Below, in pieces: positions 60,648-64,000 of a stretch of 64,000 nucleotides of DNA. Source of the DNA: Novosphingobium sp. PhB165 (GTDB taxonomy: Bacteria; Pseudomonadota; Alphaproteobacteria; Sphingomonadales; Sphingomonadaceae). The stretch covers positions 62,001 through 126,000 of the forward strand of contig NZ_SLVB01000001.1 in assembly GCF_004341845.1 (NCBI RefSeq), in the 5' to 3' direction. A program made the translations under genes and the position numbers. Each line of letters begins with the position of its first letter. Position 1 is the first letter of the stretch. The notes below the pieces were generated by a model. The model did not search any database. It was not told the origin of the DNA and was given only the letters and a program-made list of their open reading frames with translations.

Positions 60648-61889
60648 TTGATCCTGTCCCCCTTCGAATGGACCATCGCAAAGCGCTACATGCTGCCCGG
60701 CAAGGGCGAGCGCTTTATCGCACTGGTCGCCGGCATCAGCCTCTTCGCCGTCATGCTCGGCGTCGCGGCGCTGGTCATCGTCATGAGTGTCATGAACGGC
60801 TTTCGCGCCGAACTGTTCGACAAGATCGTCGGGCTCAACGGCCATGCCATCATCCAGGCCTATGGCGGCCGGCTCGATAACTGGCAGGACGTTCTCAAGG
60901 ACGTCAAGGGTACGCCAGGTGTCGTTCGGGCCTCTCCGCTGATCGAGCAGCCGCTGATGACCACGTTCAACGGACGTGTCGAAGGCGTGTCGGTGCGCGG
61001 CAACACCGCGGAAGACATCGCCCGGTTGCATGACAAGCTGAAAAGCGGCGATCTCGCCACGCTGGTCCCCGGCAGCAACACCGTCGCGATCGGGTCGGAA
61101 CTGGCGAAAAACCTGGGCGCGCAAGTGGGCGATACGATCACGCTGATCAACCCGCTGGGGCGCTCCACGCCGTTCGGCACGGTGCCCCGGCAGGTGGCCT
61201 ACCGGGTGGGCGCGATCTTCGAGATCGGCGTCTACGACTATGACAACATGTTCGTCATCATGCCGATGCAGGACGCGCAGACGCTGCTGCTGACGGGCGA
61301 TACCGTGGCCATGATCGAGGTGACCACCAACAATCCCGATCAGGTGGGCCGCATCCTCGCCCCGGTCGAGCGCAAGCTGGCCGGCCGTGCGGTGGTGACC
61401 GACTGGAAGACCCTCAATGCCTCGCTGTTCGAGGCGCTGGCGGTGGAACGCGTGGCGATGTTCGTCGTGCTTTCGATCATCGTGCTGGTGGCGGTGTTCA
61501 ACATCCTGTCCTCGCTGATCATGCTGGTGCGCGCCAAGACGCGCGACATCGCGATCCTGCGCACGATGGGGGCGACGCGGCGGTCGCTGCTCAAGGTCTT
61601 CGTGACCACGGGCTTCTGCATCGGCGCGATGGGGACGTTGGCCGGGCTGATCCTGGGCTTCATCTTCCTCTATTTCCGCCAGCCCATCGTTCATGCGGTG
61701 GAGATCATGACGGGCCAGAATCTCTGGGACCCCTCGATCCGCTTCCTGACCGAATTGCCTGCCCGCTCGGACCCCGTCGAAATCGCGGTGATCTGCGTCA
61801 TGGCCCTGATTTTCAGTTTCCTCGCCACGCTCTACCCGGCCTACAAGGCGGCGAGCACCGATCCTGTGCAGGTGCTGCGTTATGAGTGA
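60648..61889 (+). CDS. Lipoprotein-releasing ABC transporter permease (LolC/E type)
   Basis: The permease extracts outer-membrane lipoproteins from the inner membrane and hands them to LolA. The 413-residue protein begins [20 protein letters not shown] after a TTG codon and has one helix near 25-48 ([20 protein letters not shown]), a long periplasmic domain (about 50-265), and three C-terminal helices with the coupling motif [20 protein letters not shown]. Only one permease gene is next to lolD, so a homodimer (LolF-like) is possible. No ATG in frame is better placed. The end overlaps lolD by eight bases. Confidence 0.9.
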   Translation: MILSPFEWTIAKRYMLPGKGERFIALVAGISLFAVMLGVAALVIVMSVMNGFRAELFDKIVGLNGHAIIQAYGGRLDNWQDVLKDVKGTPGVVRASPLIEQPLMTTFNGRVEGVSVRGNTAEDIARLHDKLKSGDLATLVPGSNTVAIGSELAKNLGAQVGDTITLINPLGRSTPFGTVPRQVAYRVGAIFEIGVYDYDNMFVIMPMQDAQTLLLTGDTVAMIEVTTNNPDQVGRILAPVERKLAGRAVVTDWKTLNASLFEALAVERVAMFVVLSIIVLVAVFNILSSLIMLVRAKTRDIAILRTMGATRRSLLKVFVTTGFCIGAMGTLAGLILGFIFLYFRQPIVHAVEIMTGQNLWDPSIRFLTELPARSDPVEIAVICVMALIFSFLATLYPAYKAASTDPVQVLRYE

Positions 61890-62583
61890 GTTCGACACCA
61901 CCACTGCCGCCCCGACTGCTGTCGTCCGCCTCGAAAGGCTGACCCGCAGCTTCGAGCAGGGCGGCGTCACCATCGACGTGCTGCGCGGCGTCGACCTGAC
62001 CGTGCGGCCGGGCGAGATTGTGGCGCTGCTGGGGCCTTCGGGCTCGGGCAAGTCGACCATGCTCCAGGCCATCGGCCTGCTCGAAGGCGGCTTCGGCGGC
62101 CGGATCGAGATTGCCGGGATCGATGCCTCGAAACTGGGCAAGGACCGCCGCGCGGCGGTGCGCCGCGATCACATCGGCTTCGTCTACCAGTTCCACCACC
62201 TGCTGCCCGACTTCAACGCGATCGAGAACGTCGTGCTGCCCCAGCTCATTGCCGGCAAGAGCCGCGAGGATTGCGAGCAGCGCGCGACCGAACTGCTCAG
62301 CGCGCTGGGACTGGGCCAACGCCTTGAGCACCGGCCGAGCAAGCTCTCGGGCGGCGAGCAGCAGCGCGTCGCCGTGGCCCGCGCGCTCGCCAACAAGCCG
62401 CGGCTGGTGTTGGCGGACGAGCCCACCGGCAACCTTGACGAGGCGACTGCCGACAAGGTCTTCGCGCAGTTCCTGGAACTCGTGCGCGGGCAGGGCAGCG
62501 CCGCGCTGGTCGCCACGCACAACGAGCGACTGGCGGCGATGATGGACCGCGTGGTCCGGCTTCACGAAGGCGTGCTGAGATGA
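61882..62583 (+). CDS. lolD: Lipoprotein-releasing ABC transporter ATP-binding protein
   Basis: LolD powers lipoprotein release. The 233 residues have Walker [10 protein letters not shown] at 51-59, the Q-loop in [20 protein letters not shown], the signature [15 protein letters not shown], Walker [13 protein letters not shown] and the switch His in ATHNERL. The DFNAIENV segment is typical of LolD/MacB. It overlaps the permease gene. Confidence 0.96.
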   Translation: MSEFDTTTAAPTAVVRLERLTRSFEQGGVTIDVLRGVDLTVRPGEIVALLGPSGSGKSTMLQAIGLLEGGFGGRIEIAGIDASKLGKDRRAAVRRDHIGFVYQFHHLLPDFNAIENVVLPQLIAGKSREDCEQRATELLSALGLGQRLEHRPSKLSGGEQQRVAVARALANKPRLVLADEPTGNLDEATADKVFAQFLELVRGQGSAALVATHNERLAAMMDRVVRLHEGVLR

Positions 62584-62674
62584 CGCAACAGGGGTGATGG
62601 AACCCCGTTGAATTCAGTGATTTCACATACCAGATACGATAGAACGAAAAGTACTAAACAAGGGACTGCACAAT

Positions 62675-62959
62675 ATGAGCGACATTCCGTCCACCATTCG
62701 GGCCGAAAGCTCCGGGCCGGAACGCTTCCACTGGGAAGATTCGGCGGAATTGCACAAGTGCGCGGACGGCGGCGGCCTGTTCCACAACCTCAAGGTGATC
62801 CGTCGCGGCACCGTGGTTGCCCTGATCAATTTCGTGATGAGCCTGCCTGAGAACGAACAGGACGATTACGCCATCCAGAAGGACGGCGATCGCACGTTCC
62901 GCATCGGCGAGATCCGCGCTCTTTCCCGCCGCGCCGACTTCCCCAGCAAAGACGCGTGA
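62675..62959 (+). CDS. Conserved small protein of unknown function (94 aa)
   Basis: The protein starts MSDIPSTIRAESSGPERFHW and includes ELHKCADGGGLFHNLKVIRR, GTVVALINFVMSLPENEQDD and RTFRIGEIRALSRRADF. It is soluble and acidic-basic mixed, with one cysteine. No domain is recognised, though the compositional bias and the overlap of its stop with the peroxidase GTG suggest a real gene expressed with it. It lies 91 bases after lolD. Confidence 0.65.
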   Translation: MSDIPSTIRAESSGPERFHWEDSAELHKCADGGGLFHNLKVIRRGTVVALINFVMSLPENEQDDYAIQKDGDRTFRIGEIRALSRRADFPSKDA

Positions 62960-63447
62960 GTTCGGACCCGCGCACGATCGCTGATTTCACGGCGAACCTG
63001 CCCAATGGCGAGATCGCAAGTCTCGCCGACCGGGCGGGCAAAGTGCTGCTCGTCGTCAACACGGCGAGCAAGTGCGGGTTCACGCCGCAGTACAAGGGGC
63101 TGGAGGAACTCTGGCGCAAGTACGGCGAGCGCGGTTTCGAAGTGATCGCCTTTCCCTGCAACCAGTTCGGCAAGCAGGAGCCGGGCTCGGCCGATGAGAT
63201 CGCCAGCTTTTGCGAGGTGAATTTCGGCCTCTCGTTCCCGCTGATGGGCAAGGTTGAGGTCAATGGCGACGATGCGCCGCCGCTTTGGCAATGGCTGAAG
63301 GCGGAGGCGCCGGGTCTGCTCGGCAGCAAGTCGATCAAGTGGAACTTCACCAAGTTCCTGCTCGATCGGGATGGCAAGGTGGTCCGCCGCTACGCGCCCA
63401 CCGACAAGCCGGAATCGCTCGAAAAGGATATCGAGGCGCTGCTCTAG
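62956..63447 (+). CDS. Glutathione peroxidase family (thiol peroxidase)
   Basis: The 163-residue protein uses a GTG that overlaps the previous stop. It contains the active-site motif NTASKCGFTPQYKGLE (Cys40), CNQFGKQEPG (Gln74) and KWNFTKFL (Trp129, Asn130), and a second Cys86 in SFCEVNFG that could be the resolving residue of the 2-Cys, thioredoxin-using type. It reduces peroxides in the cytosol. A perfect terminator follows. Confidence 0.95.
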   Translation: MSSDPRTIADFTANLPNGEIASLADRAGKVLLVVNTASKCGFTPQYKGLEELWRKYGERGFEVIAFPCNQFGKQEPGSADEIASFCEVNFGLSFPLMGKVEVNGDDAPPLWQWLKAEAPGLLGSKSIKWNFTKFLLDRDGKVVRRYAPTDKPESLEKDIEALL

Positions 63448-63471
63448 CGGCCATCCTCAGGGCCGGCTTAA

Positions 63472-63517
63472 GAAAACGGGGAATGCGCTTTGGTGCATTC
63501 CCCGTTTTCGTTTCTCA
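63472..63517 (+). terminator. Intrinsic terminator after the glutathione peroxidase gene
   Basis: GAAAACGGGGAATGC and GCATTCCCCGTTTTC pair perfectly over 15 positions around GCTTTGGT and are followed by GTTTCTC. It ends where the convergent RcnB-type gene ends. Confidence 0.9.
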
Positions 63518-64000
63518 ATAATAGAACGCGCTGTAGATCACGTCGACCACCATGCGGGTGCGGCGATCGACCAGCAGCAGGTCAGGCCCATAACGCACCC
63601 AGTAGTAGCCCGGAGGCGGCGGGCCGACCCCCATCATCGCATAGTCCTGGAACAGGTATGGCGCCGACAGGAACAGCGACGGCAGGATCATGTGCGTCTG
63701 CCAGCGCCGATAGGAATAGCCGTGCGGGTAGCGGTACGGCGGCGCGTGCATCGGGCGGAACGTGCTCGGCCGTCCGGATCCGGGGCGGTGGGGTTGGGTG
63801 ACGACCGGCGGCCGGTAATTGTTCGAGGGCGGCCGGTAGTTGTTCGACGGTGGGCGATAATTGTTCGAGGGCGGACGCTGGTTCCCGGAGGGCGGTCGCG
63901 GATTGCCGGGCTGCGGCGGACGGTTCCCGCCTTGCTGCGGAGGCTGGGGATGGGGGCGATTGGCGTTCCCGCTACCTCCGCCGGGGCGTGGGGGCTGCGG
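63515..64000 (-). CDS. RcnB-family protein, C-terminal part (truncated by window edge)
   Basis: The open frame on the minus strand runs off the right edge; 161 residues are visible. The C-terminus has LFLSAPYLFQDYAMMGVGPP, PPGYYWVRYGPDLLLVDRRT and VVDVIYSAFYY, the conserved end of RcnB-type periplasmic proteins linked to nickel/cobalt homeostasis. Upstream is a Pro/Asn-rich, disordered stretch with three SNNYRPP units and related ones. No start is visible, so the signal peptide is outside the window. Confidence 0.8.
   Translation of the reverse strand, partial: PQPPRPGGGSGNANRPHPQPPQQGGNRPPQPGNPRPPSGNQRPPSNNYRPPSNNYRPPSNNYRPPVVTQPHRPGSGRPSTFRPMHAPPYRYPHGYSYRRWQTHMILPSLFLSAPYLFQDYAMMGVGPPPPGYYWVRYGPDLLLVDRRTRMVVDVIYSAFYY
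63808..63890 (-). repeat. 21-base tandem repeat inside the RcnB-family gene
   Basis: Units of 21 bases reading GGCGGCCGGTAATTGTTCGA and its variants on the plus strand occur about four times and encode SNNYRPP on the minus strand. The third unit has diverged at several third positions, which argues for old rather than recent expansion. It is a coding repeat, not CRISPR. Confidence 0.7.

Noticed and set aside
63808..63890. Tandem repeat as a CRISPR array
   Set aside because: The units are adjacent without spacers and are in frame in a protein-coding gene.

Overview
The window is a GC-rich chromosomal segment of an alphaproteobacterium, most likely Sphingomonadales and Novosphingobium-like. 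The evidence is a CckA-type hybrid kinase, a SciP (DUF1153) protein, a recA promoter with a GTTC-N7-GTTC SOS box, a PurF of the iron-sulfur type, KorAB beside a full housekeeping set, and several short intergenic repeat families that I recognise from sphingomonad genomes. I see no tRNA, rRNA, CRISPR array, transposase or prophage. Most genes are tightly packed, and many pairs overlap by ATGA, GTGA, TGATG or TAATG, which implies translational coupling.

Layout. 1-9.2 kb: a truncated lytic transglycosylase, dapA, an exported S9 peptidase, then the coupled set smpB / DUF2062 / cckA, and recA. 9.2-12.5 kb: a repeat-rich gap with a decayed DUF885 peptidase remnant, then alaS. 12.5-19.5 kb (minus strand): a six-gene, almost gapless cluster of class III aminotransferase, GT-C-type membrane glycosyltransferase, UbiA-family DPPR-synthase-like prenyltransferase, a small partner protein, a GMC flavoprotein and an extended SDR. 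This is the best candidate for an undescribed pathway, because it resembles the logic of decaprenyl-phospho-arabinose synthesis. 19.5-31.3 kb: glutaminase, a DNA-deoxyinosine glycosylase, a KefB-like antiporter, bamD, recN, a DUF937-OmpA fusion and ligA. 31.4-37.1 kb: sciP with CtrA-like sites, a PilZ-like protein, a subclass B3 metallo-beta-lactamase coupled to prmA, and sdhCDA without sdhB. 37.2-42.3 kb: HdeD and DUF202 membrane proteins, a BlaI/BlaR1-type pair behind a clear 32-bp operator, a periplasmic unknown and a YpfJ-like metallopeptidase. 42.5-51.5 kb: M28 peptidase, guaB, rsmB, a TPR protein, rppH and korAB. 51.8-64 kb: a YdjM-like hydrolase, PAP2, photolyase, cyclopropane synthase, an outer-membrane barrel, a thioesterase, PilZ, SDR, purF, the LolCE-type permease with LolD, a small unknown, a glutathione peroxidase and a truncated RcnB-family protein.

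How the genes work together. Cell-cycle control is represented by CckA at the top of the CtrA phosphorelay and SciP as CtrA co-repressor. DNA repair and SOS functions are recA, recN, ligA, the glycosylase and photolyase. Envelope biogenesis includes the transglycosylase, dapA, BamD, LolCD, PAP2 and cyclopropane synthase. Central carbon metabolism includes sdhCDA and korAB. Repeats of at least five families lie in the gaps at 1.8-2.2, 9.2-9.5, 20.8, 31.3, 47.4 and 51.5 kb, mostly at the 3' ends of transcription units.
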